DNA of 64,000 bases from Hippopus hippopus (taxonomy: Eukaryota > Mollusca > Bivalvia > Cardiida > Cardiidae), in assembly GCA_946811185.2 (NCBI GenBank), contig OX328102.1:48709619-48773618 (forward strand), given 5' to 3'. Positions 51,766 to 63,925 of the stretch are shown in pieces; within the stretch, counting starts at the first letter, position 1, and each line of letters opens with the position of its first letter. The notes below the pieces were generated by a model, which saw only the letters and a list, made by a program, of their open reading frames with translations, ran no database searches and was not told the origin of the DNA. A program made the position numbers and the translations under genes.

Positions 51766-52111
51766 TCTGGAACAAATATGATTTTATGTAAAATATCACT
51801 GGGCTTTATAGCTTTACAGGAGGATTGAACTAGATGACTCATGACGTCATTTTCTCCTATGTTTTTCCCGCGTCGGCGTTTCATTAACATTGCCCAATTA
51901 AATCGATAGTTATATCGGTGTTTTTTACCACTTCTTATTCGGTGTCACACAGTACATTCCCGGTGTTTTCCGCCAGGTCCGTCCTCTTTAAAAATTTCAA
52001 TCCTGTGTAAACGTATAAAGCTCGGCGTTATTTCATACCAAACACCATTTCTTTGATTCTCAGCTAACGATCACTTCGGAAGCAGTATCAATATTCAGAG
52101 TCAGTTTCAAT
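51766..52111. promoter_or_regulatory. Divergent promoter, 68-aa / coiled-coil genes (element 2)
   Basis: AP-1 51835-51841 abuts CRE 51842-51849, with TTTCCCGCG near 51865. TATAAAG lies near 52013 for the plus-strand gene. Confidence 0.72.
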
Positions 52112-52770
52112 ATGAAGCACAACTTAGATGAAATCAACTTGGGCGATTTTCCATCAGTGGAAAACAATGGAGACGTACTTTCATCAGTTATGAATTCGAC
52201 AATCATCAATCCACCACCGGAGTTAAATTCGACAACCATCATTCCAGCGACAGTGTTTGACAACATTTATGAAGAGGTAAAGCAGCTAAATTTGAAACAA
52301 GATAGCATGATGATCCGAATCATAGATCAGCTGGAGACTTTAAACAGACATTTGGAGGAAATTAAAACTTTAACCGCAAGTACTGATCAGCTCAGTAGAA
52401 ATATTGAGGTACTACGTCAACAGGATCAGTGCATTTCAACAACTCCTGTGAAGATTCCTGTGGAGTTCGAGTTTGATAAATCCAATCTTCACAACTTAGT
52501 GGACTCGTAAGTGTTGTGAAGAAAAATCAACCAAAGAAAAAACAACCAGAGGAAAAACAACCAAGAAAAACAACAAAGCGGAAATCTGAGGAAAATGCTA
52601 ACCATCTCCACAAGAAGCAACGAGTTGATCAAAAACCAACTACGCCAATATTGACAGGGCAGGGCAAATACGGGAAAAACATTGACAATCACGTTGATTT
52701 CAAGATCCCGAAAAAACCAAAGACAGAGCGAAAACAACCAAGAAAAAACAACAAAACGGTAGGAATATGA
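52112..52770 (+). pseudogene. Broken coiled-coil/basic protein gene of element 2
   Basis: Matches 32410-33072. A 4-nt deletion near 52508 creates a stop at 52508-52510, leaving 132 aa that include the coiled coil but not the basic tail. The tail remains readable in another frame from 52516. A shortened protein is possible. Confidence 0.82.
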
Positions 52771-52829
52771 AAACAAATATGAAACTCATGGTGTTTGCGA
52801 ATTTGCATTGCATAAAATTTGTTATATAC

Positions 52830-53175
52830 TGTTTTGCGATTAATTCATTGTAAATAATTCATTGCGAAAAAATAATTCAGGGTGATTTTTTTCATTGTGA
52901 TTAAATCGTTGTGAATAATTCATTGTGAAAAAATATTTCAGTGTGATTATTTTCATTGTTAAGAAAATGTTTTTATGTTGTATTGTAAAAAATGTTTCCT
53001 TGTGATTTTTTTCATTGTTAAGAAATTTTTTATGACGCATTGCAAAAAATGTTTCATTGTGATTTTTTTCATTGTCAAGAAATTTTTTTTATGACGCATT
53101 GCAAAAAAATGTTTCATTGTGAATTTTTTCATTGTCAAGAAATTTTTATGATGCTTTGCAAAAAATGTTTCATTG
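52830..53175. repeat. A/T-rich tandem repeat, element 2 right
   Basis: Diverged inverse of 45250-45490, with different unit numbers. Confidence 0.8.
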
Positions 53176-53477
53176 TTTAGTTCTGTTCAGTAAATAAAAG
53201 TTCAAAAACAATAGAGCTCTTCATTCTATTTTTTACCCAAAAGACTTGTTCTGTCTACATTTTTCCACACACCGTCTCATAACTTTTTTTGCTATATTAA
53301 CATGAAACGTAGCATGGGAAAAATGTATGTGCTTTCTACCCTGTCCGAGCTCTTTAAAAAAATCTCAACCCTCTGTAAACGTATAAAGTCCAGCGTTATT
53401 TTTACACATTCGCCATTTTTGGCTCTCAGCTAGCGATCACTTTGGAAGCAGTATCAATATTCGGAAACAGTATCAAT

Positions 53478-53708
53478 ATGGAGGAGATAAATTATCAACT
53501 ACGTGAGACTCTCCAAGAATATCTAAATGCAGGTCAACAGTTATTACAACTAAACACTCACTTTATAGGAGAGGTGAAATAAAACCAACTACAACCTATA
53601 ACACAGCTCTACAAAGATCTCGACGAAAGATTACTTCAACTATTTTTAAAGACAACGTCTGACATCATCTTAGCCATTTACCAAGTGAATTTCGGATGTT
53701 GTCATTAG
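53478..53708 (+). pseudogene. Broken right-arm 88-aa gene of element 2
   Basis: Starts like the 88-aa gene (MEEINYQLRETLQEYLNAG) but a Gln codon has become TAA at about residue 35. Near the end about 36 nt are missing, including the CPIC codons. It is far more diverged than the left copy, so arm homogenisation did not reach it. The downstream stem-loop (53745-53760) has a mismatch. Confidence 0.8.
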
Positions 53709-53869
53709 AAGTGGGAAAAAACATAGCCTCCAAAAAAACAAAACAGCCCTTTTCAGAGCTACCCATCTACCACGAAAGTTCTATCTTTCTTCAAATTGTC
53801 AAAAAACTCAAAATTGTCAAAAAACTCAAAAGATTCACAATCAAAAAAAAGTCATAGGTTAGTTAAACT

Positions 53870-54175
53870 CTAGTTTTTTTCTAACCCGAACAAGAAAATG
53901 TAACAAACCCACGGATTGGCCAACAATAAAAAACCCGAACAAGAAAATGTAACAAACCCACGGATTGGCAAAAAATAAAACATTTAGTATTAGAAAAACA
54001 ACGGTGATTCTGATTGGATAACATTAATTTGGAGCCAAAACAGCATGAAACGCCGACGCGGGAAAAACATAGGAGAAAATGACGTCATGGGTCATCTAGT
54101 TCAATCCGTCTGAAAAGCTATAAAGCCCTGTGGCATTTCCCGCACATCATTCATTCTCTTCGACTTACAACCATA
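53870..54175 (+). promoter_or_regulatory. E2F/CRE promoter, element 2 right gene A
   Basis: Two tandem CCAAT-containing units (53885-53985), ATTGG, GCGGGAAA near 54058, TGACGTCA at 54080-54087, CTATAAAG near 54119 and a second TTTCCCGC near 54137. Confidence 0.72.
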
Positions 54176-54409
54176 ATGGAGTGTGCTTTGAGAGATATGA
54201 GTTTCAGCGAGCTTGCGCAGCTGTCATCCAAAAAAAAGATGGACGGAAAGAAGAAGGAGTCCGTCGTGACTTCTACTGAAGATTGGAGCAGCGATAAAGA
54301 GCCACCATTTTCGCTGAAGTACAACCTGAGTGCACAGCAGCTAAAAAGGCTAAAGAGACGGACTGATAGTAGCTGCCCAGCCTGCGGTAAGGTTGGAGGT
54401 TGTGCTTAA
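54176..54409 (+). CDS. 77-aa small Cys-tailed protein (gene A, element 2 right)
   Basis: Open. MECALRDMSFSELAQLSS start, Lys-rich linker, TEDWSSD, QLKRLKRR and CPACGKVGGCA end (Gly for Arg in the last motif). The C-terminal half is closer to the left gene of element 1 than to the right gene of element 1, pointing to exchange between arms of different copies. CRE at 54080-54087. Stop-codon hairpin and stem-loop (54455-54470) follow, with an extra GGTCCT/AGGACC stem and ACCCCA between them. Confidence 0.76.
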   Translation: MECALRDMSFSELAQLSSKKKMDGKKKESVVTSTEDWSSDKEPPFSLKYNLSAQQLKRLKRRTDSSCPACGKVGGCA

Positions 54410-54449
54410 AAACACAACCTCCAAACCAGGTCCTTTTTTTAGGACCACC

Positions 54450-54880
54450 CCAACAGCCCTTTTCAGGGCTAACCATCTACCACGAAAGTTCTACCTTTCT
54501 TCAAATTGTCAGACGTAAGTTCTATCTTTTCTTCAAATTGTCATTTCTTCAAATTGTCAGACGAAAGTTCTACCTTCAAGCTATCAGACGAAAGTTCTAT
54601 CTTCAAGTTGTCATTTCTTCAAATTGTCACAGCTCTTTTCAGAGCTAACCCAACAGTCCTTTTCAGGACTAACCATCTACCACGAAAGTTCTATCTTCAA
54701 GATGTCAGACGAAAGTTCTACCTTCAAGCTATCAGACGAAAGTTCTATCTTCAAGTTGTCATTTCTTCAAATTGTCACAGCTCTTTTCAGAGCTAACCCA
54801 ACAGTCCTTTTCAGGACTAACCATCTACCACGAAAGTTCTATCTTTCTTCAAAAATGTCATTTTCTTCAAATTGTCAAAC
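54450..54880 (+). repeat. Array of histone-like stem-loops, element 2 right arm
   Basis: Stems lie at 54455-54470, 54631-54646, 54655-54670, 54779-54794 and 54803-54818, all with TTTC loops on the plus strand, facing the right tip. Confidence 0.86.
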
Positions 54881-55935
54881 TTCTTTTAGAAGAGATGCAC
54901 TCCAAAAGAGTTATACTCCAGAGAGTTATACTGCAAAGAGTAAAAAAACTCAGAAAAAGACTAAGTCCAACCCAGTGCTCAGTCTTTTAGAAAGAAAAAA
55001 TCATTCATAATTGCAGAAAAAAGACTAAGTCCAACTCAATGGTCAACCTTTTAGAAAGAGAGAAAATCATTCATAGGGGAAAAAAGCTAAGACCAACTCA
55101 GTGATATAGGATAAATTTCCTTTTAGAAAAGAGAAATCATTCATAGAGATGCAGAAAAAAGACTAAGTCCAACTCAATGGTCAACCTTTTAGAAAGAGAG
55201 AAAATCATTCATAGGGGAAAAAAGCTAAGACCAACTCAGTGATATAGGATAAATTTCCTTTTAGAAAAGAGAAATCATTCATAGAGATGCAGAAAAAAGT
55301 CTAAGTCCAACTCAATGGTCAGGCAATTAGAAAGAGAAAAAAATCATACATAGGTGAAGAAAAAACTAAGTACAACTCAGTGCTCAGACATTTAGAAAAA
55401 AGTCTAAGTCCAACTCAATGTCAAAGCATTTAGAAAGAAAAAATCATACATAGGTGTAGAAAAACTAAGTCCAACTCAATGGTCAGACTTTTAGAAAGAG
55501 AGAAAATCAATCATAGGGTGAAAAAACTAAGTCCAACTCAATGTCAAAGCATTTAGAAAGAGAAAATCATACGTAGGCGAAGAAAAAACTAAGTCCAACC
55601 CAGTGATCAGGCTTTTAGAAAGAGAGAAAAATCATTCATAGGGTGAAAAAACTAAGTCCAACTCAGTGATCAGGCCTGACAGATCCCTATAGAGCACTCG
55701 AAGATGTATCATTTTTGGCCCCCTCCCCCCCCCCTTTCCCTTTTTTGCAGAAAAATTCCACTCAGGGACGAGAGCCTGGCTAATTTTTTCACCAGACTGT
55801 CAGTCACAAGGCCGCCATTTTGAATGCTAAACCCCTCTCAGGGACGAGAGCCTAGCTAAAATAAAAAATGCAAATTCTTTCAGGAGGACAAACTAGCCCA
55901 CATTTTTGTCAGGGGTGGTGATGTAGCCCACTCAG

Positions 55936-55990
55936 GGAAGAGAGCCTGGCGAACTACCCCTGGCCTGGGTAGTTCGCCAGGCTCTCTTCC
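55936..55990. repeat. Terminal hairpin, element 2 right
   Basis: Exact inverse of the left hairpin of element 2, with the same 24-7-24 geometry. Confidence 0.9.
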
Positions 55991-55999
55991 TTTACTACT

Positions 56000-56005
56000 A
56001 ATGTA
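56000..56005. repeat. Target-site duplication, element 2 right
   Basis: AATGTA matches 40686-40691 exactly. Confidence 0.9.
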
Positions 56006-56579
56006 TCAGCCAATCAGACGAACTATCTTGAAAACTGGTATTCGAACAATGTTTCAAAAGTGCTACAATGTCCAAGAGACGGGGATGCAGTGTCGGAGAA
56101 GGAAAAACTACGTGAAACTAACAATCTCTTCTTTTCTAACAGTGTTTTCTACCATATTACAAAATTTCAATTAAAAAAAACTATTTTTTTCTCCACAGTT
56201 TCAAATTTGTCTGCTGCAGATGCTTTAAAAAGGTAGTGCTTGTTTTTACCTGCGGAAAAATACATATTCCTTTCCTAAAGGTTTTCTGATACTTATTCAG
56301 GAATACCATGCGCTGAGATGCCGTAGCTTTAAACAGAAGAACATATATATATCTTGCCTAAAATAGAAAAAAAAAAAGTATAAAAATCATAACCACTTTC
56401 TGTTTTCTTCTCCCGTCACTTGAGATATCACAAAACGTTATAAATATATGGTTGGATTTCTGATGTTTGACCATAGCAATGGAGATTGAGACGACGGATG
56501 ACCCTGCGCCATTTTATATATATACAGTTCCTGATCTTTCTGAAGTAATGCATACTTGAACGACTATTTAACCCTTAAG
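56006..56579. other. Host DNA, decayed family A remnant near 56100-56240
   Basis: No gene recognised. Confidence 0.5.
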
Positions 56580-56885
56580 CCGAGCCACGGTAGCTCAGTC
56601 GGTAGTGAACAGCACTTGAGAACAGGAGGGGTGGCTGATTCGATCCACGGCTCGACCACTTTCTTTCCTAGGATTGATGATAGTCATTGCCACAGGATTC
56701 ATTCCTCTCTCACCGCTGATCTTTGTTTCGACGATGTTTATGTAGAAAAGAAGCTAGTGGCTTGGAAAGACTATTGTGCAGAGTACCGGTGAAAGAAACT
56801 CCAGGAAAGCATGGACAGGTGCACTGGCCGCCGAGATTTAACTGAAATATTGTTGAAAACGGCGTTAAACACCATACAATCAATC
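56580..56885 (+). repeat. tRNA-headed SINE, complete
   Basis: Head GCCACGGTAGCTCAGTCGG...GGCTGATTCGATCCACGG, body GGAAAGCATGGACAGGTGC, tail GTTGAAAACGGCGTTAAAC then CATACAATCAATC. Confidence 0.76.
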
Positions 56886-57108
56886 CATTAACCCTTGATA
56901 AACGACGAAATATTAGGCTCATCTAGATTGAAAGAACTTGCATACAACTTATTAAATATAGCTCAGATGATATGGTTTACCCTTGAAAGAGTAGAAAACA
57001 TTGGGGAGAAGGGACTAATGAAGTTGTTTGTTTGTTGCAAACAATTTGCCCTTTTCCCTGAATGTTTTCAAAGGCCTTTCACTCTTCGGTCGTTAAAGAT
57101 GCACCCCT
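56886..57108. mobile_element. MITE, family A
   Basis: TTAACCCTTGATAAACGACG start; palindrome AAAACATTGGGGAGAAGGG with centre TTGTTTGTTTGTTGC. Confidence 0.65.
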
Positions 57109-58402
57109 ACAGCCAGAGAGTAAACAAACGATGTTACAACTTTACAATGTGTAGAATCTAGATAGCCGTGTAAACGTAGATAAAACAAGAAATATCTTTA
57201 AAAAAGATAGACGGCGTAAGAGGCACTTGGATATGAAAACAGTTGAATTCGTTTGTAGTTGATCTATAATATGAAGAGAAATGATGAAAACAGTTCTGAA
57301 AGTGGCCTCTTTTAAATGTTTTGCATATGGTTGAAAGCGTAATTATCAATAAAATTTAAGAATGGGGAAGCATGTTTTTGTACTTAAATGAAGCACGTTT
57401 TAAACATCGACGATTTGTCGTTATCAGAAGGCGGGGTTTTATCACCCCTCTCAATGCTTGACCACACCCACCTACTCTTACTAGGAGTATTTTAGTAGGA
57501 ACCCAGTTTCTTCGTTAACAACGCAATAAAACCGATTGTTCCCCTAGGTAGGCATAGTTTCTTGCGAATTGAATCACCAAATTCAAAATATAACATCTTT
57601 TTTCATTGTAACAAGAAACGTAATAAGTTGTTTTACAACCCGTTTTCGTGTAAGACAATAGAGCGGTAGCCTGCCGTCGCATTTCGTATTCGGTATTACT
57701 AGAGGAAAAACGGGTACCAAGCCTCTTACACTGAACAAAATAGAAAAATTGCCAATACTCATTGCTATTAGTTTATCCGTATGATTATGAATGTTTTGCT
57801 AGAGTTTAACATCTGTATGGCCATAAAGTATAACTTTACATAGGTAAATGTGAGCATTACGTGATTTTTTTAGTCATAAACACTTTTATCCAATGTCGGT
57901 AAATTTCTACTGTGACCTTTATTTTTTTGCGTAGTTTACATATATTTGGCCCATCACAAAATGAGTAACAATTCATTTCCTCCTAGTACTCGAAGTAGGT
58001 CAAAAGTGAGATCATACAGCTACGCCGAAAAATCGATATAGGGTGTATGGAATAAAGAGACGCCAGGGATTTGTTTTCGATTTAAAACGGAAACTGTGGT
58101 TGTTATGTCTATGGCTAGCCGCAATAGAATGAAATGCATTTTCTATCCTTCGTAATCTGTGCAACCTTGCAACCGTCAGGGGCAACATTTGGCACGAAGG
58201 TACAAGAATGATTATAATGTCATAAAATAAAGATAAAATTGGTTACAAAACTGGATGAAAACGAGTAAAGATGCATCTTTAAAACTAGGAATTGTTTGGT
58301 ACAGGGTTAAAGCGCTTTGGTATTCACCACATGTTTGTCTATATCCGACAACGACTCATCGAGTTACGTTTACATTAGCAGATAACTCAAAAAACCAGAC
58401 TT
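57109..58402. other. Host DNA without recognised features
   Basis: No gene; a family A end fragment near 58270-58310. Confidence 0.5.
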
Positions 58403-58668
58403 GAGCCATGCTCTGACAATAGGGGGATAAATGCATATTTGTGATGCATTATACCAAGCAAGACATCACATATATCGTGCATTCATAAAAGCCATTTTGT
58501 ATATCAACCGACTGAATCATGAAATATACCGGTCCTCTGATCTGCAGATTATTGACCTTTATCAAAAAGATTCGGCCCAGGTCAGCCTGCGCGGACTGCG
58601 CACAGGCTGACCTTAGTCGATACTTTTTGCAGATGCATATTAAGCCCCCTTTTCACAGAGCAAGTCTC
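58403..58668. mobile_element. MITE, family B
   Basis: GAGCCATGCTCTGACAATAG start; palindrome AGGTCAGCCTGCGCGGACTG; end CCCCCTTTTCACAGAGC. Confidence 0.74.
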
Positions 58669-59066
58669 CAGTCTCCAGTGCAATTCAGCTTGTTACATAA
58701 TATCGCTGTATCCCTAAACCATAACAGCAAAACAAAAAAAAAAACGTATTAAATTTCGCTGTTTTAAATCTAATAAAAAATAAAAATTCGACTCTACGTA
58801 TTGATTTTGTTTTAATTTTTCAAGTGCCCGTTAATTTAGCTTTTCTGTAAAATATAACAAATGGAAATTTCATTTTCAACTTTCAAAGAGGAGTGGGCTC
58901 GACATATGCGAAAGATGAGAGCTTAATGCACTTTGCGAATATAACAATTGCACAATAATTGCATAATTCTATTGAAATCTATGGATGCCGTCATAGCACA
59001 ATTCATCATGTTCAAAGCTGACATTTTCTCTTATTTTTGAAGTGAAAACCTCATTTGCTGTAGGCT

Positions 59067-59290
59067 CGGCCGGGTAGCTATGTGGTTAGCGTATCTGACT
59101 CATGGTTGCGAGTTCGATCCCCGATTAAGGCAAACTTTCTTTCTGGCGAGTTTCGTCTTTCACCTCTAATGCATGACAGAAAAGTAGCCAGTGGCTTGGA
59201 AGAAAGGTTGTGTCAATATAATACTGGTGAGAGAAAGCCAGGAAACACAGTCATGCGTGGGTATCCTTACCACCGTGATATGACCTAAGC
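59067..59290 (+). repeat. tRNA-headed SINE
   Basis: GGCCGGGTAGCTATGTGG and GGTTGCGAGTTCGATCCCCG, then the shared body (GTAGCCAGTGGCTTGGAAG). The tail is cut by the next element. Confidence 0.74.
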
Positions 59291-59297
59291 CGGTAAA

Positions 59298-59515
59298 TGG
59301 GGCACCCTAATGGGATTCATGTAACATTTGTATAACGTCGCCTTTCATCGCCGAAAAAACGTACGGATTCGGCTAAGACTCGGGTAATCCGTAATCGAGG
59401 CGGGGACCAGCGTCTATCGGCCGATCGATTACGGATTACCCGATTCTTAGCCGAATCTGTACGTTTTTTTAGGCGATGAAAGGCGATGTTACACGTCTCC
59501 AATTAAGGTGCCCTA
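59298..59515. mobile_element. Hairpin MITE, separate family
   Basis: Ends GGGGCACCCTAATGGGA / CCAATTAAGGTGCCCT; long inner arms (CGTACGGATTCGGCTAAGA and its inverse) around a short G+C-rich middle. The whole element can fold into one stem of about 90 bp. Confidence 0.72.
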
Positions 59516-59552
59516 TTCTCAAACTTCAATACGAACAAATAAGCAAAATAAA

Positions 59553-59790
59553 GCTGTGCTCTGTGAAAAGGGGACTTTATGCATCTGCAAACAATATCGA
59601 CCCAGGTCAGCTGCGCAGTCCGCGCAGGCTGACCTGGGCCGAAACTTTTTGCTTTTGGTCAATTTTCTGCATGTCAAAGGACCATTGTTTCTCAGGATTC
59701 AGTTCGATTTTATTGATGCTATAACTATATAACGACTTGCTTGGTATCATGCATCAGGAAGATGTATTAAGCCCCCTTTTTCTAGAGAAA
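59553..59790. mobile_element. MITE, family B
   Basis: CTGTGCTCTGTGAAAAGGGG start, AGGTCAGCTGCGCAGTCCGC centre, CCCCCTTTTTCTAGAG end. Confidence 0.68.
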
Positions 59791-60167
59791 GGCCAATTAA
59801 TCATTTCCTGTGCCTTGGTAAAGTTTAACAGCGAAAATTTGTCACCTCGTAAAACTTTTCATACGTCAGGAAAAGTGTGTATATAAAAACATTAAAAACA
59901 ATTTTGATTTTGAAAGCACACGCAAAATTCAGAAATACATGTATTCATATCCGAAAGTTTTGAAAATTCTGTGTTATTGTATTGGAATCTTGTCTATATA
60001 CAGGTGATATTTATCGTTTGAATTGATGCGAGACAAAATTATTTCCGTCAGCGTATTTCAGACATAGTCGTGTATATAGCTCTGATGCATACTTTTGAAT
60101 ATACACGTAATAGGATGCACATGCACTTTCAATATGGTCGAATTGATAGGACGACAGCTTATAGACC

Positions 60168-63100
60168 TTGAGCCACCAATAGACCCCCTCCCCCCTCCCC
60201 CAGTGGGAATTTTCGGCACTATTATTTTCTGAAACCCCAAGGTCTCCTAAGCACTTTGTCAAAGTCTGCCACCTGGCGAGTGGGGCTTTTTCGAGTTATA
60301 GAGGTCAAAAGTCATCAAGTGCACTGCTGCATACGAGATATCAATGAATAGCAGTTCAGGTTAAATTTTCATTCCATTTTCTACATTTAATATGTCAGAA
60401 ACATGTTCAGATGGGTTTATAAACTCATATCTTTAGTCAAAACAGCTGTTTTACACAAATAGAAGCAATTTTGTTCGAATCAAAGTACTGAGAGAACTGT
60501 TCTTGGCCACATTTGTGAGCGTAAAATGAATGGTACCCGAAATCATATTCATAGCATACAAAATCATCAATTATGATCTTAGTGATACAGAATAGATTCC
60601 ATGACAAACATTGTGCCTTACCAATATAATTTATCCTATCTATAAGCTGTTTCAGCGAAGGAAATGAGGGTATTAATAGTTACAAATATTGAACTTTTTT
60701 TTTTTTTTAATCTTACGCTATTTGCTGGAATTTAAGATATTTCTTGCTGTTGACCCATAAGAACTCATTGACGTCAGGATTGCTTTTATCACTTCTATAA
60801 TCAACAGTAATTTGCCACATTGATTGGTATTGTATTAAACCCAGGGAATAAAGTTGTGTAGATCTTTTTCTTCATAGAGTTCGAGACTAATATGAAGTTG
60901 CTTTTCATTGAAATGATAACAATGATGTTTGCAACAGATCATTCCATGCTATATGAAAATCTATCCACTATCACCTAATTTGACCACACTCAAGAAGTCA
61001 AAGTTGTTATCATCTTTCTCATTGCTTGGTCAGAATATATTTCAATATGTTAACTAAATCATTGCTATGATTTATACTCTTTATTATTCTATACACATAC
61101 TGCGTGTCTGAGACAAGGGGAAGTACCCAGTAAACATTGTGAAAATTCAGTAGCATTTCTGTTCTATTCACAATATGACATTTTTACCACAATTGAAAAA
61201 CATCAAAATGTACGCAACGAGGGCATGCATAAAACCATTTTTGAAACACTCTAGATTTGTTATTCTCTAAATGATTCCAAGGTAGTATTTCCCAAAACAG
61301 AGTCTACTTTTGTCGAACTACAGAGACTTCCCTTCACAGCATAGACTTTGCGAATGAGATATCAGGTCAGAAAGAAGAAACTAACTCCCAATTAGATCAC
61401 TGATCATTTCTTGCTACAGATGGGCAATTATTGGTGCATCACTGACATGGAATAGCACAGTAAAATGAAATCTATCATTTGTAATATGGGAAACAAAATC
61501 CTGGAAATAACAATAAGCCCATGATCGTGATACCAAATGCAAAAGAAAAAAAATGTTCATCTGTTCATGCACAATACTACAGTTACGCTTATATTGGATG
61601 AGGTGGAGCGAAGCATAGTCTAAGCGTATTGCAGCAGGCATTTTCTTTTTGACATACGACAGTTACCTTTATATACATGTTTGATAGAAAGAGAGAAAAA
61701 CAAAACTCATGCATAGGCCTTTTGCCCATAGCAGAAAAAAGGAGAGCCACTAATCATCTATCAAACAAGGTAAATGATAACTGGCCAGCTAAAATATCAA
61801 AAAAGCTTTTGTCTCTCTTAAATGTATACAATATCAAACAAAAAACTAAAAAAAATTTTTTTTGAATTTGCACAGATTATAAATCACTAGAATATAATGT
61901 AATTGAGTAAAAGAAGACATAACCTTGAAGCTATGCAGGTAGAAAACAGGAAGTTATACATATGTAAGAACAAGATAATCTGAGCAATCAAAGGATTGCA
62001 ATGTGAATGATGATAACTTGCAAGACCTTTACGCAAAAAAATATGTTAATGACAAGAACATTAATAGTACATGGTAACACAAAAATGACCTTCATTTCAA
62101 AGATAACATAGAAAGGAAACAAAATGGATAAAGGATTAAGGAAAAAAACCAGGGCTCTTTATTGCATAGTTTAAGACTTAAGCATATTATATCAAACCCA
62201 ATGCAACTCATTTCCAACATTTAAACTTAGCCTTCTGTAATAGTCATGGCACGATGCTTCAAATTATTTCCTTGTTGTTTAATGCCAACCAGTTAAATTG
62301 ACATAATTCTGAACATGTAAGAACGTAAAAACGACAACCACAGTTTTCATAACAAAAACATAAAGCCAATGACAGGGCGGGTAGGCATGAGAATGATGAT
62401 GGTGAATGTTTTACTGAGCAAATACAAGCAGGAATGAGCTCTCATTCACTATAACACCATCGTCCTCTGTAAATGAATACTGACCAACAGTGTGAGATAA
62501 CAGGTGCATCTGCCCTATTGAAATATCAAATCTAAATGGGGAATTCAATTCATCATGGTAACTCACATTGCAAGTAAATTACCTGATAACTTAATTCATG
62601 TGTGTAAAAAGTAAAACAAGATTAACTACGAATAATATATCTCTGATTTTGGGCAGTTAACTCTTTCCAGGCCAAATATATAATGCCCACCCCTTTCGAT
62701 GCCTGGAAATTGGCTCCCTTGAAAATCAGTAAGAGTTTTATCATATTAGGCTTGACTAAACAAGCGGACGACAGAGTTCTAAGATCAGACTGCATGTTCT
62801 GTGCAGCCTGATATTGATCTCTGACGTCCGCAAAGGCCACTTTTTTCGCCTATAGTGCTGAAAGGGTTAAATTCATGCATATGTATGCTGTATTTAACTA
62901 AAAAGGTGGATATGCCTGTAGGTCATACCTTTACTATTTCATGGCAAGTTCAAACTTTAGTACTTTGATATCATTGTCTGAAAGAACTAAATTGATAACA
63001 TAACAAGAGAAGGCAGTGTAGATAGCATATGCAATGTCCTCTCAGTAAATGAGATCAAGATATATTTTACTTTTAAACTTTTTTGTCCGTTTTTTAGATA

Positions 63101-63834
63101 CAAGAGTTAAATGGTACACAATGTATCAGTACCTTCAGTACTTTGATTTACACTAAAAGTTTCTATTTACTGTAATGAATATAACTATTAAGATCATGAA
63201 AATAAGCATACCAATAAATTTTAGATTTATTTTGTTTATCTAAAAAGAAGAAATGAACCAAATAGTTGTTGAATTCTCAGCAACTGGTATAAAGAATTAA
63301 AAAGTATATTAATGAACTTTGGTTATAAGTGTTTCCATTTTATCCATGAATATGACAAATTGATATACAATAAATCTGAAAATGCCATCTGGGTTGCTTC
63401 TAGGATGCATTCAAGGCATTTGTGATCAAGAAAATGTGCTTTATCTTAAAAATATCTTTGTAGTTTCTTAGATTATGATTTTTTGGAAGCTTGGATCATA
63501 AAAAATAGTGCTGTCAGTGCTTTGATTTGCATTAAATGTTCTTTTATTTTGTTAGAAATGCATAGAATTATCTAAATGAGCTTATTACATTACCTGAGAT
63601 CATTTGGGACTTTCACAAGGTATAAAATTTCGAAAGAAGTGTCAATTGAAGATCAGCTAATAAGGTTAAGGTTAGAGGTGCACTTGATGACCTTTGACCT
63701 CTATAACTTCCAAAAGCCCCACTCACCAGGTAGCAGACTTTGGGAATGTGCTCAGGAGACCTTGGGGCTCAAGAAAATCATAGTCCCGAAAATTCCCCCG
63801 GGGGGGGGGGGGAGCAAACACCCTGCTGGCTCAT
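60168..63834. mobile_element. Interval of 3.7 kb bounded by about 150-bp inverted repeats
   Basis: The outer repeats at about 60168-60330 and 63670-63834 are inverse: both contain GACTTTTGACCTCTATAACT-like, CCCCACTCGCCAGGT-like and GGGGGAATTTTCGGGAC-like blocks in opposite orientation, ending TGAGCCA / TGGCTCA. The interior is A/T-rich without a coding frame, apart from a family D element (62657-62870, TTAACTCTTTCC / CTGAAAGGGTTAA). Clean target duplications are not seen, so this may be two inverted copies of one repeat. Confidence 0.5.
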
Positions 63835-63849
63835 AGCCTATTACGTGTG

Positions 63850-63925
63850 TGGTTGCGTGTGTAGAGGTGCTCATCGGATTCGACCTTCGGTCTCATCCGA
63901 TACGCACCTCTTTACACACGCAGCT
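63850..63925. repeat. Imperfect palindrome
   Basis: GCGTGTGTAGAGGTGCTCAT...ATACGCACCTCTTTACACACGC, a stem of about 25 bp around TCGACCTTCGGTCTC. Confidence 0.7.

Larger units (their letters stand above)
40692..55999. mobile_element. Element 2: second 15.3-kb copy of the same family
   Basis: It has the same terminal AGTAGTAAAGG, the same orientation and the same gene order as element 1, with a different 6-bp target duplication, AATGTA (40686-40691 and 56000-56005). The two copies are therefore separate insertions only 4.4 kb apart. The core is very similar to that of element 1, but the terminal hairpin and subterminal sequences differ clearly. The polymerase frame is open. The zinc-knuckle gene, the coiled-coil gene, the 46-aa gene, the left 78-aa gene and the right 88-aa gene carry disabling changes. 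Confidence 0.93.
52763..55999. repeat. Right inverted arm of element 2
   Basis: Inverse of the left arm without the left-only module. Its 88-aa gene copy is broken and clearly diverged from the left one, so the two arms are less homogeneous here than in element 1. The tips are still exact inverses over the terminal hairpin. Confidence 0.85.
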
